Source: Rhodanobacter glycinis (GTDB taxonomy: Bacteria; Pseudomonadota; Gammaproteobacteria; Xanthomonadales; Rhodanobacteraceae). From it: a stretch of DNA of 64,000 nt. Below the pieces are notes generated by a model, which was given only the letters and a program-made list of their open reading frames with translations, had not been told where the DNA came from and made no database searches. Shown here in pieces: positions 1 to 8,066 of this stretch. Within the stretch, counting starts at the first letter, position 1. Each line of letters opens with the position of its first letter. Made by a program: the position numbers and the translations under genes. The DNA is taken from NCBI RefSeq assembly GCF_006438785.1, contig NZ_RCZB01000001.1, positions 445,912 through 509,911 of the forward strand, read 5' to 3'.

Positions 1-616
1 CGACTCGGGCCACCAGGTCGCCCTTCCGAAGACCTTGCTGCAGGCGCTGTGCGACTTCGCGCAGCAGGCGGTCGCCGACGTCGTGTCCGCCCCGGTCGTT
101 GACCTCCTTGAAGCCGTCAAGATCCAGGTAGAGCACGGCCAGTCCGTCGCCGGTCTGCGTCGCATGTGCGATGGCGAATTGCAGTTCGCACTGCAAACGG
201 TGGCGGTTGGACAATCCGGTCAACGGATCGTGGCTGGCGCGATGCTCCAGCTCGCGTTCGGCGCGGCGCAGTTCGGTCACCTCGTGGGCCACCCCGATGC
301 GTACACCGTACTTGGGCAGCCAGCGGGCCGACCACTGGATGTCCACGCTGTGACCGTCCTTGTGGACGTAGCGATTGCGGAAGTGGCGCTGCAGCGAGCC
401 GTCCATCACCTGTTCGGCCTGCTGCAGGGTCGTTGCGCGGTCATCGGGATGAACCAGCTCGAATATTCGCCGGCCAAGCACTTCGTCGGGGGTGTAGCCG
501 AAGATGCGTTCGAAGCTCGCACTGACGTACAGGAAGCGGCCCTCGGCGTCGACGACGCAGGCCGCGTCGGGCAACAGGTCGAGCACTTCGGCGAGCGGAG
601 GCAGTTTCGGGATCAT
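1..616 (-). CDS. PAS-GGDEF diguanylate cyclase (partial, runs off left edge)
   Basis: Read on the minus strand from the ATG at 616. The N-terminal part is a PAS sensor fold (about residues 8-120) with FGYTPDEVLGRR and HPDDRATT, followed by a PAC-like segment. The opening half of a GGDEF domain follows: HDPLTGLSNRHRL, then YLDLDGFKEVNDRGGHDVGDRLL. The GGDEF signature itself and the C-terminus lie beyond position 1, so catalytic competence, a possible EAL domain and full length cannot be judged. No membrane segment precedes the PAS from this start, suggesting a cytosolic sensor, unless the true start is further upstream. It probably makes cyclic di-GMP in response to a signal bound by the PAS domain (inference from family). 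Confidence 0.85.
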   Translation of the reverse strand, partial: MIPKLPPLAEVLDLLPDAACVVDAEGRFLYVSASFERIFGYTPDEVLGRRIFELVHPDDRATTLQQAEQVMDGSLQRHFRNRYVHKDGHSVDIQWSARWLPKYGVRIGVAHEVTELRRAERELEHRASHDPLTGLSNRHRLQCELQFAIAHATQTGDGLAVLYLDLDGFKEVNDRGGHDVGDRLLREVAQRLQQGLRKGDLVARV

Positions 617-811
617 GAGTGCCGGATTCGTGGCGCCCGGTCGCGGTGCTGTGCAGGTGTAGTCCGGCATGGTAGCGCCTGGAGGAACTAAAGAAGACGT
701 AGGTGATGCGTCGCAGGCCTCGCGAAAAGAGGCCAGGTCCTTTTTTCAAAGACGCTTTTCGGTCGACCTCGTTGCCTGACGCCAGCACCCCGCAGCCCGC
801 TCACAGCTTCA

Positions 812-1138
812 ATGCTGCGCGACAGGTACGGCCTCATCGTGCTGGATATCGCCGATGGCGCGCGGCCGGTCGAGGTCTCGCGGCTCACGATCAGCCAGCG
901 CTTCTTTCCGCACTGGACGGCGTGGGATCCGCAAACCCATCGCCTCGTCGCGACGCCGGATTCGAAGGACGACAACCGGCTCTACCGGTTGTAGCTCGAC
1001 ACGGCGACCGGCGCCCTCACACTGGACCAGGGCTTCCGCGACACGGACAGCGAGGTCGGCTTCAGCTTCGACACGTGCGTGTGGCCGCACGGCTGGAAGG
1101 GCACCGGCATGCCACGCGGCGCAGTGTTCTCACGCTGA
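812..1138 (+). pseudogene. C-terminal remnant of a beta-propeller (LVIVD / selenium-binding-like) protein
   Basis: One reading frame from 812 to the TGA at 1136-1138 is interrupted by an in-frame TAG at 992-994. Before the stop it encodes YGLIVLDIADGARPVEVSRL and TPDSKDDNRLYRL. After it the same frame continues with LDTATGALTLDQGF, then VWPHGWKGTGMPRGAVFSR. Both halves read as one continuous C-terminal blade set of a secreted beta-propeller protein of the LVIVD/selenium-binding-like type (family assigned from memory of such sequences). No N-terminal portion or signal peptide is found upstream. I interpret it as a decayed gene fragment with a nonsense mutation. A sequencing error at TAG would not restore the missing N-terminus. 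Confidence 0.6.
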
Positions 1139-1159
1139 TACTTAAGCGCAAAACCCAAC

Positions 1160-1219
1160 TTTTCGTCATTCCCGCGAGGTGCTTTTCAACAGCGAAGCTG
1201 GTCAAGCGGGAACCCAGTG
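1160..1219. repeat. REP-like palindromic repeat
   Basis: TTTTCGTCATTCCCGCG at about 1160-1176 is followed at 1206-1219 by GCGGGAACCCAGTG. The arms TTCCCGC (1169-1175) and GCGGGAA (1206-1212) are exact reverse complements. This CATTCCCGC...GCGGGAA arrangement resembles small dispersed intergenic palindromes common in proteobacterial genomes. It sits between the propeller pseudogene and the 3' end of the serine hydrolase. Copy number in the genome cannot be seen from here. Confidence 0.45.
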
Positions 1220-1283
1220 TGTGGCGGGGCGAAATGAGCTTGCGCCGGTCGGCACCCGCCCCGTGCCGCCGGAAGAAAGGAGC

Positions 1284-2957
1284 CTATGGCAGGCGACGGA
1301 ACTCGGTGGTGTGGCCCGGCTGGCTCAACGTGACCGTTGCCGCGCTGCCTTTGCCCGGCGCGAACGCGAGCGTGGCGTCCACCACGGTGAGGAAAAAATG
1401 GTCCGGCGATTCGGCGAAGATGTCGACCGCCGGCTGTCCGCCCATTTGCGCTTTCACCTGGTTGCTTTCCATGAACACTTTCAGGTGTGCCGCACCGGCT
1501 GCATAGGTGCCGAGTACCCGCTCGAGCGCCTCGCGTCGCAGCGGCACTTCCTGTCGCGCTGTCGGCAGGGGTTCGCGGCTGCGCGCGACCAGCGTGCCCG
1601 GCGGCTCGCCATCGGCGAAGAAGCGCATTGCGGTGATCGCACCGGCCGCGTCGCGCTGCATGGTGATGCGGTTGAGGCCATCGCTGTAAAGGAACTCGTC
1701 CCTGGCGATCGGTATCAGCGCGCTGCGCTCGCCGCCGGTGCGCTGGGCGGTGAGCTTGCCGTCGACCACACGCAGCACGCGCGCGCTCGTGTCGTCGATT
1801 CGGTAAACGCCCTCGAACTGCTTGATGGTGGCCATGTCCATGGGAATGGCGGTCGCTTCCGGGTATGGTTCCCCCAGCGCCGCAGCGGCCAGCTTGCGGG
1901 CGATCATGTCGGGCCCCTTGTAGTCGTCGTTGCTGTCGTTGTTCTGCAGCACGACCACGCTGATGTCCGGCCCCTGCACGTATTCGAGCATCGACTCGAA
2001 ACCGAAGATGCCGCCGCTGTGCTCGAGCATCGGCCGACCCCGCACCGTTGCCAGCTCGATGCCGAAACCGTACTTCGCCGCGCGCGCCTTGCCGACCGGG
2101 GTGATCATCCGCGCGTAGCTCGGGTTCCGCAGCACACGGCCTTCGTGCAGGGCGCGGTTCCATTTCAGCAGGTCGTCGACCGTCGACACCAGCGCGCCGG
2201 CAGCATGCGGAATGGTCATGCTGATCACCTTGGCCGGCACCACCTTGCCGTCGTCGAGCGAATAGCCGTCCACCTGCTGCGCCGCGAAACGCGGGTCGGC
2301 GCCGTAGCCGGTATGGGTCAGGCCCAGTGGCTGGAACAATGCGTCGCGCAGATAGTCGTGCCACGACTGCCCGCTGGCCGCCTCGATTACCGCACCGACC
2401 AGCACGTAGCCGGAGTTGCTGTAGGACCAGTCCGAACCTGGCGCAAAATCGGCCTTGGCATTCTCGAAGATGGCGATGGTCTGTGCGGTGCTGAGGTCCT
2501 TCTCGATCGGACTCGCGCGCCAGGCGGCGATGCTGGTGTAGTTCTTCACTCCCGAGGTGTGGTTGAGCAGTTCGAGCACGGTGATGTGCTCTCCGTTCGG
2601 AAAACCGGGTACGTACTTCGTCAGCGGATCGTCCAGCGATACCTTGCCGGCCTCGACCAGCTTGAGCAGCCCGGCAGCGGCGAACTGTTTGCTGACCGAG
2701 CCGATCCGGAACACGGCATCGGCCGTCAGCGGCGCACCCGTCGTGACGTTGGCCAGCCCGCGGGCGCCGCGGAACAGCACCTCATCACCACGTGCGACCA
2801 GTACGGCAGCGCCCGGAGCGTCCGGGCGATAGGTGGCTGCCATCAGTCGTTCGGCGTAGTGGGTGACCTCGGCGGGGCTGGCGGGGGTTTGCGCCAGCAT
2901 GGAGGTAGGCAGGGCGCCGGCAACGGCCAGCGCGATGAACAGCAGCGGAGAACGCAT
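1284..2957 (-). CDS. Serine hydrolase, beta-lactamase class C / PBP-like family
   Basis: A 557-residue protein with a Sec-type signal peptide (about residues 1-22, ending SMLAQ), so probably periplasmic. The penicillin-recognising fold carries the nucleophile motif S87-V-S-K90 in FRIGSVSKQF, the YxN motif Y179-S-N181, and HSGG at 313-316 in place of the KTG box, as in class C beta-lactamase-like esterases and D-aminopeptidases. About 200 C-terminal residues form a beta-rich extension typical of the longer members. The family includes esterases, DD-peptidases and peptidases; the substrate cannot be told from sequence. It is monocistronic, with about 230 bp of apparently non-coding DNA upstream. 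A true AmpC is shorter (about 380 residues), so resistance should not be inferred. Confidence 0.85.
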   Translation of the reverse strand: MRSPLLFIALAVAGALPTSMLAQTPASPAEVTHYAERLMAATYRPDAPGAAVLVARGDEVLFRGARGLANVTTGAPLTADAVFRIGSVSKQFAAAGLLKLVEAGKVSLDDPLTKYVPGFPNGEHITVLELLNHTSGVKNYTSIAAWRASPIEKDLSTAQTIAIFENAKADFAPGSDWSYSNSGYVLVGAVIEAASGQSWHDYLRDALFQPLGLTHTGYGADPRFAAQQVDGYSLDDGKVVPAKVISMTIPHAAGALVSTVDDLLKWNRALHEGRVLRNPSYARMITPVGKARAAKYGFGIELATVRGRPMLEHSGGIFGFESMLEYVQGPDISVVVLQNNDSNDDYKGPDMIARKLAAAALGEPYPEATAIPMDMATIKQFEGVYRIDDTSARVLRVVDGKLTAQRTGGERSALIPIARDEFLYSDGLNRITMQRDAAGAITAMRFFADGEPPGTLVARSREPLPTARQEVPLRREALERVLGTYAAGAAHLKVFMESNQVKAQMGGQPAVDIFAESPDHFFLTVVDATLAFAPGKGSAATVTLSQPGHTTEFRRLP

Positions 2958-3189
2958 GGGGTAATTCCTGGGTTACGGATTGGGTTGCAGGCAACTTCGG
3001 GCGTCACGTTGAATCCGCAACATCGTATCCACGCGCGCAAGGTGGGCATGGACCCCACCGACGAAAGCCGCGCACGCTGGTGCCAGGCCATGGAAAAGGG
3101 CGATGAAAGGTTTCGAACAAAAAGGCGGCGGCCTGCCAAACAGACAACACACGCGCAGGCAATGACCTCGGTCGAGGTTCCGCGAGACC

Positions 3190-3920
3190 TTACCGAGGTG
3201 GCGCCGCACCCCGGCTGCGGACGACCTGCATGCCGAGCAGGCACAACCCCAGCCACGCAAAACATTCGAAGAAGGCGGCGAGCACATCGCTGAAGAAATG
3301 CGCGCCCAGATACATCCGGCTGGCTGCCACCAGGCAAACCATCAGCAGCGCAGCGGCGATGATGGCGGCACGCCGGGCCAGCGAATCGGTGCGGCTGACC
3401 AGCAACGCGGCCACGAATCCGTAGAACAGCGTGCTGCCCGCCACATGGCCACTGGGAAAGCTGTAGCTGGTGAGGGCCACGATCGGGTCGCTGAAGAGCG
3501 GCCGTGGCCGCTCGAACACGTATTTGAACAAGGTGTTGAGCAGCATCCCACCGGGTACCACCAGCAGCAGGCCCGGCAACCAGTCACGCGGGCCTCGCCA
3601 GCGCAGGAAGATCGCGAGCAGAACGGTGAGGATGCTCATCGACAGCGGGTCGTGCAGCGTCGACATCGCCAGCATCACCCGCGTGAGCGACGGTGTGGCG
3701 TGTGCATGCAGCCAGTTGGCCAGCTGCAAATCCACGACGGTGATGTGGTCGGCGGTGTGGACGTCCTCGGCCAGATCCGAAAAATCCCGATTGCGCCGAT
3801 GATCAGCAAGGCCGCCAATGCCATGGGCCATGCGGAGTGGTTCCAGGCGGAGCGCCCCATGCGGATGATCCTGCGCAGCCACGGCAGCCGCGTGTCGGTC
3901 GGCGTGTTGCTTGTGTCCAT
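3190..3920 (-). pseudogene. PAP2-family phosphatase, frameshifted near its N-terminus
   Basis: The C-terminal frame encodes a complete PAP2 catalytic core: KYVFERPRP (KX6RP), SFPSGH and SRMYLGAHFFSD (SRX5HX3D), with several membrane helices, as in undecaprenyl-pyrophosphate or lipid phosphatases. The first about 47 residues, starting MDTSNTPTDTRL at 3920 and including the first membrane helix, lie in a different frame. The two frames meet at a run of five T (minus strand, around 3780-3784). One extra T would give GIFSDLAEDVHTADH without interruption. This is either a homopolymer error in the assembly or a recent inactivating deletion. An in-frame ATG at 3882 would give a protein without the first helix and with an out-of-frame-looking start, which I consider unlikely. 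Confidence 0.8.
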
Positions 3921-4062
3921 CAGCACTCCAGACGATCAGGTAGTCAGCCGCTCGAACTCGCCGGCTCGCCAGGTAGCCATCCAGCCAGGCCGGAAGTATC
4001 CGGGGTGCGCGAGCCAGGGGGCGTGATGAGTTGATACCAAGGGTGTGGTGAGGCGGCCCGCG

Positions 4063-4923
4063 TCAGTTCATGACCAGCCGGGGTTGTTCATGCAGAAAGG
4101 CGAGTGCCTCGTTACAGGGTGCATCGACCTTCAACGTGAGCAACGGGTCGGCGCGGGTGCGGCCCAGTGTCACCGCGGCCACCGGCTTGCTGGCGCGCGC
4201 CGCGGCGTCGACGAAGCGGTAGCCGGAATAGACCATCAGCGAGGAACCCACGACCAGCACGGCGTCGGCGGCTTGCCAGGCGCGCGTGGCGGCATCCACA
4301 CGGTCACGCGGTACGGCTTCGCCGAAAAACACCACGTCGGGTTTCACGATGCCGCCGCAGTGCGGGCAGGGCGGCACGTCGAACCGGGTGAAGTCGTGTT
4401 CTTCCAGATCGGCGTCGCCATCTGGTGCGTCGGTGGCATCGAGCTGCGCCCAGGCCGGGTTGCGTTCGAGCAGCAGCTGTTGGAACGCATGGCGGGCCAG
4501 CCGCCAGTCGCAGCTCGTGCAGCGCACCTCGTCGAGGCGACCGTGCAGGTCGATCACCTGTCCGCTGCCGGCGCGCTGGTGCAGGCGATCCACGTTCTGC
4601 GTCACCAGCAGCTCGACCTGTCCGCGCTGTTCCAGCCGGACCAACGCATGGTGCGTGGCGTTGGGCAGCGCACTGCCGAAACGCCGCCAGCCGACCATGC
4701 TGCGCGCCCAGTAGCGCTGGCGTGTGGCCGTCTCATGCATGAAGACGGCGTAGTTCACCGGTGGCGTGCGCTTCCACTGACCGTCGCGATCGCGATAGTC
4801 GGGAATGCCCGAGTCGGTGCTGCAACCGGCACCAGTCAACACGAACAGGCGCGGATGGGCTTCGATGAATTGCTGCAGTGGAGTCATCAGCTGGTCATGG
4901 ATCAGGGTAGGGTGGCCTGTCAC
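4063..4923 (-). CDS. cobB: SIR2-family NAD-dependent protein deacylase
   Basis: A 286-residue sirtuin. The NAD-binding motif GAGCSTDSGIPDYRD begins at residue 31, TQNVD is at 108-112 and the catalytic histidine is in LHGRL (H127). A structural zinc site is formed by C135/C138 (CTSC) and C186/C189 (CPHC). It removes acyl groups from lysines using NAD+, releasing nicotinamide and O-acyl-ADP-ribose (family knowledge); the Tyr/Arg pair typical of desuccinylases is not evident. GAGCS instead of GAGIS is common in the bacterial/mitochondrial SIRT4-like group. An internal ATG at 4887 (MTPLQQ) is an alternative start. msrA lies directly upstream, its stop codon only 3 bases before this start, so the two are probably cotranscribed. 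Confidence 0.9.
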   Translation of the reverse strand: MTGHPTLIHDQLMTPLQQFIEAHPRLFVLTGAGCSTDSGIPDYRDRDGQWKRTPPVNYAVFMHETATRQRYWARSMVGWRRFGSALPNATHHALVRLEQRGQVELLVTQNVDRLHQRAGSGQVIDLHGRLDEVRCTSCDWRLARHAFQQLLLERNPAWAQLDATDAPDGDADLEEHDFTRFDVPPCPHCGGIVKPDVVFFGEAVPRDRVDAATRAWQAADAVLVVGSSLMVYSGYRFVDAAARASKPVAAVTLGRTRADPLLTLKVDAPCNEALAFLHEQPRLVMN

Positions 4924-4926
4924 GCA

Positions 4927-5433
4927 CTACGCGCGCCGCGGCAGTTTCCATTCCGGCCGGATGAAGTGGCAGGTGTAGCCGCTGGGGTAATGCTGCAGGT
5001 AATCCTGATGCTCGGGCTCGGCTTCCCAGAAGTCTCCGGCCGGCGCCAGTTCGGTCACCGCCTTGCCCGGCCACAGGCCGGAGGCATCCACGTCGGCGAT
5101 GGTGTCTTCGGCCACCTGTTTCTGCGCCTCGCTGGTGTAGAAGATCGCCGAGCGGTAGCTGGCGCCGCGATCGTTGCCCTGGCGGTTGGGCGTGCTCGGG
5201 TCGTGGATCTGGAAGAAGAATTCCAGGACGGTGCGATAGCCGATGACCTGCGGATCGAACACGATCTCGATGGCCTCGGCATGCGTGCCGTGATCGCGAT
5301 AGGTGGCATTGGGCACATCACCGCCGGTATAGCCCACGCGGGTGGAAAGCACGCCCGGCTGCTGGCGGATCAGCTCCTGCATGCCCCAGAAGCAGCCGCC
5401 GGCGAGGAGGGCGCGTTCGGTCGTTGCGGTCAT
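4927..5433 (-). CDS. msrA: Peptide-methionine (S)-S-oxide reductase MsrA
   Basis: From the ATG at 5433 it encodes 168 residues, typical MsrA length. The catalytic motif GGCFWGMQ places the nucleophilic cysteine at position 14, and downstream blocks [21 protein letters not shown] and [16 protein letters not shown] are diagnostic. It reduces methionine-S-sulfoxide in proteins using thioredoxin. An open frame extends far upstream of 5433, but that part has no recognisable homology, so I trim to the conserved N-terminus. The sirtuin gene follows 3 bases downstream. About 215 bp upstream lies a divergent NTF2-like gene, with an imperfect inverted repeat between them. Confidence 0.93.
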   Translation of the reverse strand: MTATTERALLAGGCFWGMQELIRQQPGVLSTRVGYTGGDVPNATYRDHGTHAEAIEIVFDPQVIGYRTVLEFFFQIHDPSTPNRQGNDRGASYRSAIFYTSEAQKQVAEDTIADVDASGLWPGKAVTELAPAGDFWEAEPEHQDYLQHYPSGYTCHFIRPEWKLPRRA

Positions 5434-5597
5434 GGATGTCTCCGAAGTTTTGTGGCCTGCCCGCAACATGGGGGCATTGCGCGCGTTTGTCGAGGTGGTC
5501 GTGCGGCCCGCTTCGTCACCTGGTCCGCGCCGGCAGGGTTGCAGAAACACGGGGCAAGGTAGACTTTTCAAAGCGCATTTTGCAAAGAGTCCGTGGT

Positions 5598-5620
5598 GGG
5601 TCAGAAGCAGCTTCCGACCC
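5598..5620. repeat. Imperfect inverted repeat between divergent genes
   Basis: GGGTCAGAAGC (5598-5608) and GCTTCCGACCC (5610-5620) are reverse complements except for one position, with a single base between them. The repeat lies about 30 bp upstream of the NTF2-like gene start and in the spacer shared with divergent msrA. It could be a regulator-binding site or a hairpin in the leader. No regulator is identified. Confidence 0.3.
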
Positions 5621-5649
5621 GCGAGCTCACCATCGCACTGGAGCACACC

Positions 5650-6129
5650 ATGACCGCACGACGCTTTCTCATCGCACTCGCGATGCTGCTGATGATGTTC
5701 GGTCCGGGCGGCGTCGGACCGGGTCGCGCGGCAACCATCGGCAGTGACGCCGCCGCGATCCGGCAGGTGATGGAGCAGCAACAGGCGGCGTGGAATCGCG
5801 GCGATGTCGCGGGCTACATGCGCGGCTACAAGGAAGCGCCCGACACCACCTTCGTGGGTTCCAGTGTGCGCAAGGGCTATCGCACGATTCTCGACAGCTA
5901 CCGCAAGCATTACGCCAGCCCGCAGCAGATGGGCCAGCTCACCTTTTCCGCGCTCGACGTGCGCCTGCTGCCCGGCAAAGGCGGTGAAGTGCGTTACGCC
6001 GCCGTCACCGGCCGTTTTCATCTGGACCGTACCGCTCACGGCGAAACCAGCAAGGACGATGGCGTGTTTTCGCTGCTGTGGGAGAAGACCGGCTATGGCT
6101 GGAAGATCATCCTGGATCACACCAGCTGA
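5650..6129 (+). CDS. Exported NTF2-like (DUF4440/SnoaL-like) protein
   Basis: A 159-residue protein. Residues 1-28 form a clear signal peptide ([18 protein letters not shown], then a Gly/Pro-rich region ending GRAA). The rest matches the small cone-shaped NTF2-like fold of the DUF4440 group: [36 protein letters not shown], then a beta-rich half ending [12 protein letters not shown]. This start was chosen over an upstream in-frame codon at 5593 because it begins the signal peptide. The fold occurs in both enzymes and ligand-binding proteins; no catalytic residues can be assigned, so function is unknown. Probably periplasmic and monocistronic. Confidence 0.8.
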   Translation: MTARRFLIALAMLLMMFGPGGVGPGRAATIGSDAAAIRQVMEQQQAAWNRGDVAGYMRGYKEAPDTTFVGSSVRKGYRTILDSYRKHYASPQQMGQLTFSALDVRLLPGKGGEVRYAAVTGRFHLDRTAHGETSKDDGVFSLLWEKTGYGWKIILDHTS

Positions 6130-6232
6130 CGCGATGCGGGTGAAAGGGCAGGCGGCGCTGTGCAGCGGCGTGTGTCGTCAGGCAAGCTGGCACTTCATGG
6201 GGCGACAGCAGTCGTTGAGCGGGAGGCGACAC

Positions 6233-6808
6233 ATGGGCAAGGGGCGGCTGGAAGCATTTAGCGACGGCGTCATCGCGATCATCATCACCATCATGGTGCT
6301 GGAGTTGAAGGTGCCGGATGGCCATTCGTTCGCATCGCTGGTGCCGCTGGCGCCGGTGCTGCTCAGCTACGTGCTGAGCTTCGTGTACGTCGGCATCTAC
6401 TGGAACAACCACCACCACATGCTTTCCACCATCCACCGGGTGTCGGGCGGTGTGCTGTGGGCAAACCTGCATTTGCTTTTCTGGCTGTCGCTGTTTCCGT
6501 TCGCCACCGCCTGGATGGGCGAGAACCACTTTGCCGCGTCGCCGACCGCGGTGTATGGCGTGGTGCTGCTGATGGCCGCGCTGGCCTACTGGATACTCCA
6601 GCAAACCCTTGTCGCGGTGGACGGTCCCGGCTCGGCACTCGCTCGCGCGATCGGCTCCGACTGGAAGGGCAAGCTCTCACCCGTGCTCTACCTGAGCGGT
6701 ATCGCGCTGACGTTCTGGCAGGCGTGGGCCGCGCAGTTGACCTACGCGCTGGGGGCCTTGCTGTGGCTGATTCCCGACCGGCGCATCGAGAGCGTCGTCA
6801 AATGTTGA
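6233..6808 (+). CDS. TMEM175-family (DUF1211) putative potassium channel
   Basis: A 191-residue membrane protein beginning MGKGRLEAFSDGVIAIIIT; the FSDGVxAI signature near the N-terminus defines the TMEM175/DUF1211 family. Bacterial members form tetrameric K+-permeable channels whose pore is lined by the first helix (family knowledge). About six membrane helices are predicted by eye, including VLLSYVLSFVYVGIYW, HLLFWLSLFPFATAWM and VYGVVLLMAALAYWIL. The HHHM segment after helix 2 is typical. The start at 6233 is supported by a GGGAGG ribosome-binding site 5-6 bases upstream; in-frame codons further up lack one. The next gene is convergent, 31 bases away. Confidence 0.85.
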   Translation: MGKGRLEAFSDGVIAIIITIMVLELKVPDGHSFASLVPLAPVLLSYVLSFVYVGIYWNNHHHMLSTIHRVSGGVLWANLHLLFWLSLFPFATAWMGENHFAASPTAVYGVVLLMAALAYWILQQTLVAVDGPGSALARAIGSDWKGKLSPVLYLSGIALTFWQAWAAQLTYALGALLWLIPDRRIESVVKC

Positions 6809-6839
6809 ATCAGCGCGCTGAGGGAATGGCGTGGTGTGG

Positions 6840-7187
6840 TTATTTCTCCACGAACGCCTTGAGCCGCGACAGCGTCGCATCCCATTGGCTGGACACCAGT
6901 TCAATGTAGTTGCGGATGTCTTCGATCGGTTGCGGATTCAGCACGAACAGGCTTTCGCGGCCCGCTCGCTCGCTGCGCACGACACGGGCGCTCTCGAGTA
7001 CACGCAGGTGCTTGCTGATCGCCTGCCGGGTCAGCGATTGGCCGTCGCTGAGTTGGGCAATCGAGCGACGCGACCCGTCGCAGAGCCGGGCCACCAGCGC
7101 CAGCCGGGTCGGATCACCCAGCGCGGCGAACACGACCGCCGCGTTGGGTGATCGGCGGGCGATCCGGGTTTGTGCGCTAGCCGCCAT
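6840..7187 (-). CDS. ArsR-family HTH transcriptional regulator
   Basis: A 115-residue winged-helix repressor: AAVVFAALGDPTRLALVARLCDG (helices 1-2), then the recognition region SLTRQAISKHLRVLESA and the wing SERAGRESLFVLNPQPIEDI. No CxC metal-binding motif is present, so metal sensing is unlikely. The group that pairs with SRPBCC (AHSA1) proteins fits best. I prefer the start at 7187 because GAGG lies 6 bases upstream; the alternative ATG at 7217 lacks a ribosome-binding site. The start lies inside the end of the upstream SRPBCC gene (11-base overlap), so the two are translated as a unit and probably autoregulated from a promoter above 7650. Confidence 0.88.
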   Translation of the reverse strand: MAASAQTRIARRSPNAAVVFAALGDPTRLALVARLCDGSRRSIAQLSDGQSLTRQAISKHLRVLESARVVRSERAGRESLFVLNPQPIEDIRNYIELVSSQWDATLSRLKAFVEK

Positions 7188-7650
7188 GGCCGGCCTCGTT
7201 GGGGTTGGCTTCGACATGAAGGCGGATGTTCTCCATCTGCTGTGCCCAGCCGTTGTCGTTCATGCGGAACGCCTCGGCGCGGCGATCAGCCGGAATGCCG
7301 TCAAAGCCCGATTCGGTCAGGGTCAGCATGGTGCCTTCACCACTGGGTTCGAGCCGGAATTCGATCAGGGTCTGCGGCTCGGCGGAGTAATCCACGCCTG
7401 GCTCGATGGCGTAGGGATGCCAGGTGAGGGAAAACAGCCGCTCCGGTTCCATTCGCTGCACGACGGCGCGCCAGGTGACGTGCTCGTAGCCTGGATGCGT
7501 GATCCGTCCGACGGCTTCCTTGCCCGGTTCGAACGGTCCGGTCAGTTCGACCCGGAACCATGCGCCGAATTCACGATAGTCGGTCAGGGCGCGCCACACC
7601 CGCGACACTGGCGCCTTCAGTTCGATGCGCTTCTCGATACGATCGCTCAT
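7177..7650 (-). CDS. SRPBCC (AHSA1/START-like) domain protein
   Basis: A 157-residue single-domain protein with the AHSA1-type pattern: IEKRIELKAPVSRVWRALTD at the N-terminus, FGAWFRVELTGPFEPG, and a C-terminal helix GWAQQMENIRLHVEANP. The fold makes a deep hydrophobic cavity for small ligands or acts as a co-chaperone-like domain. The ligand is unknown. It is the first gene of a two-gene unit with the overlapping ArsR repressor, a recurrent bacterial pairing in which the regulator may sense the same ligand (inference). Confidence 0.87.
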   Translation of the reverse strand: MSDRIEKRIELKAPVSRVWRALTDYREFGAWFRVELTGPFEPGKEAVGRITHPGYEHVTWRAVVQRMEPERLFSLTWHPYAIEPGVDYSAEPQTLIEFRLEPSGEGTMLTLTESGFDGIPADRRAEAFRMNDNGWAQQMENIRLHVEANPNEAGHGG

Positions 7651-7726
7651 ATGCCACCTCCCGGTTGCGCATCAGGCTGCGCCCATGGCATTCAAAATGC
7701 AACCGTGAAGTTGCTCTTTGTGCTGA

Positions 7727-7855
7727 TGGCTCGGTTTGGGATTGTTCGCGACCCGGCCGCTGTGCCTGCCGTCCATCGGCCACGTGATGATGTTTCTGGG
7801 TCGGGTCGACGGTGAGCCGTATGTCATCCAGGACGCCACCGGAAAAAAACGCTGA
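7727..7855 (+). pseudogene. Possible remnant of an NlpC/P60-type peptidase
   Basis: In the 416-base gap between the SRPBCC gene and the CPBP protease, one frame between stops at 7724-7726 and 7853-7855 encodes CLPSIGHVMMFLGRVDGEPY followed by VIQDA. This resembles the catalytic-histidine strand region of NlpC/P60-like cysteine peptidases (GHVMLYLG-VDG-PYVIHD). The cysteine half and the rest of the domain are missing, and there is no start codon with a ribosome-binding site. The match is from memory and short, so this is tentative. I see nothing else recognisable in 7651-8066. Confidence 0.35.
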
Positions 7856-8066
7856 ACCAAGACCAACGAGGTTTCCGTGAGCCGCTGCTGCCACTGCTGG
7901 TGGACTACAAGCTATTCTGCGTCGATGAGCCTGGTGCGCATCCGGCGCTGATCGCTGCAAGTCGCCTTCTTCGTTATCTGGCAACATGCTGGCACTTCGC
8001 GGTCGACGCCGGCGGGTTTCTCCCGGGATGACGGTCGCTGCAATACGCCGAACTAAGGGGAAGACC

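Noticed and set aside
1179..3293. Very long plus-strand open frame (704 codons) opposite the serine hydrolase
   Set aside because: It is the GC-rich antisense shadow of a gene with a signal peptide and catalytic motifs; its translation is Arg/His-rich with no recognisable domain.
4927..6120. MsrA extended to 397 residues
   Set aside because: The extra 229 residues lie antisense to the NTF2-like gene and show no homology; MsrA proper begins at 5433.
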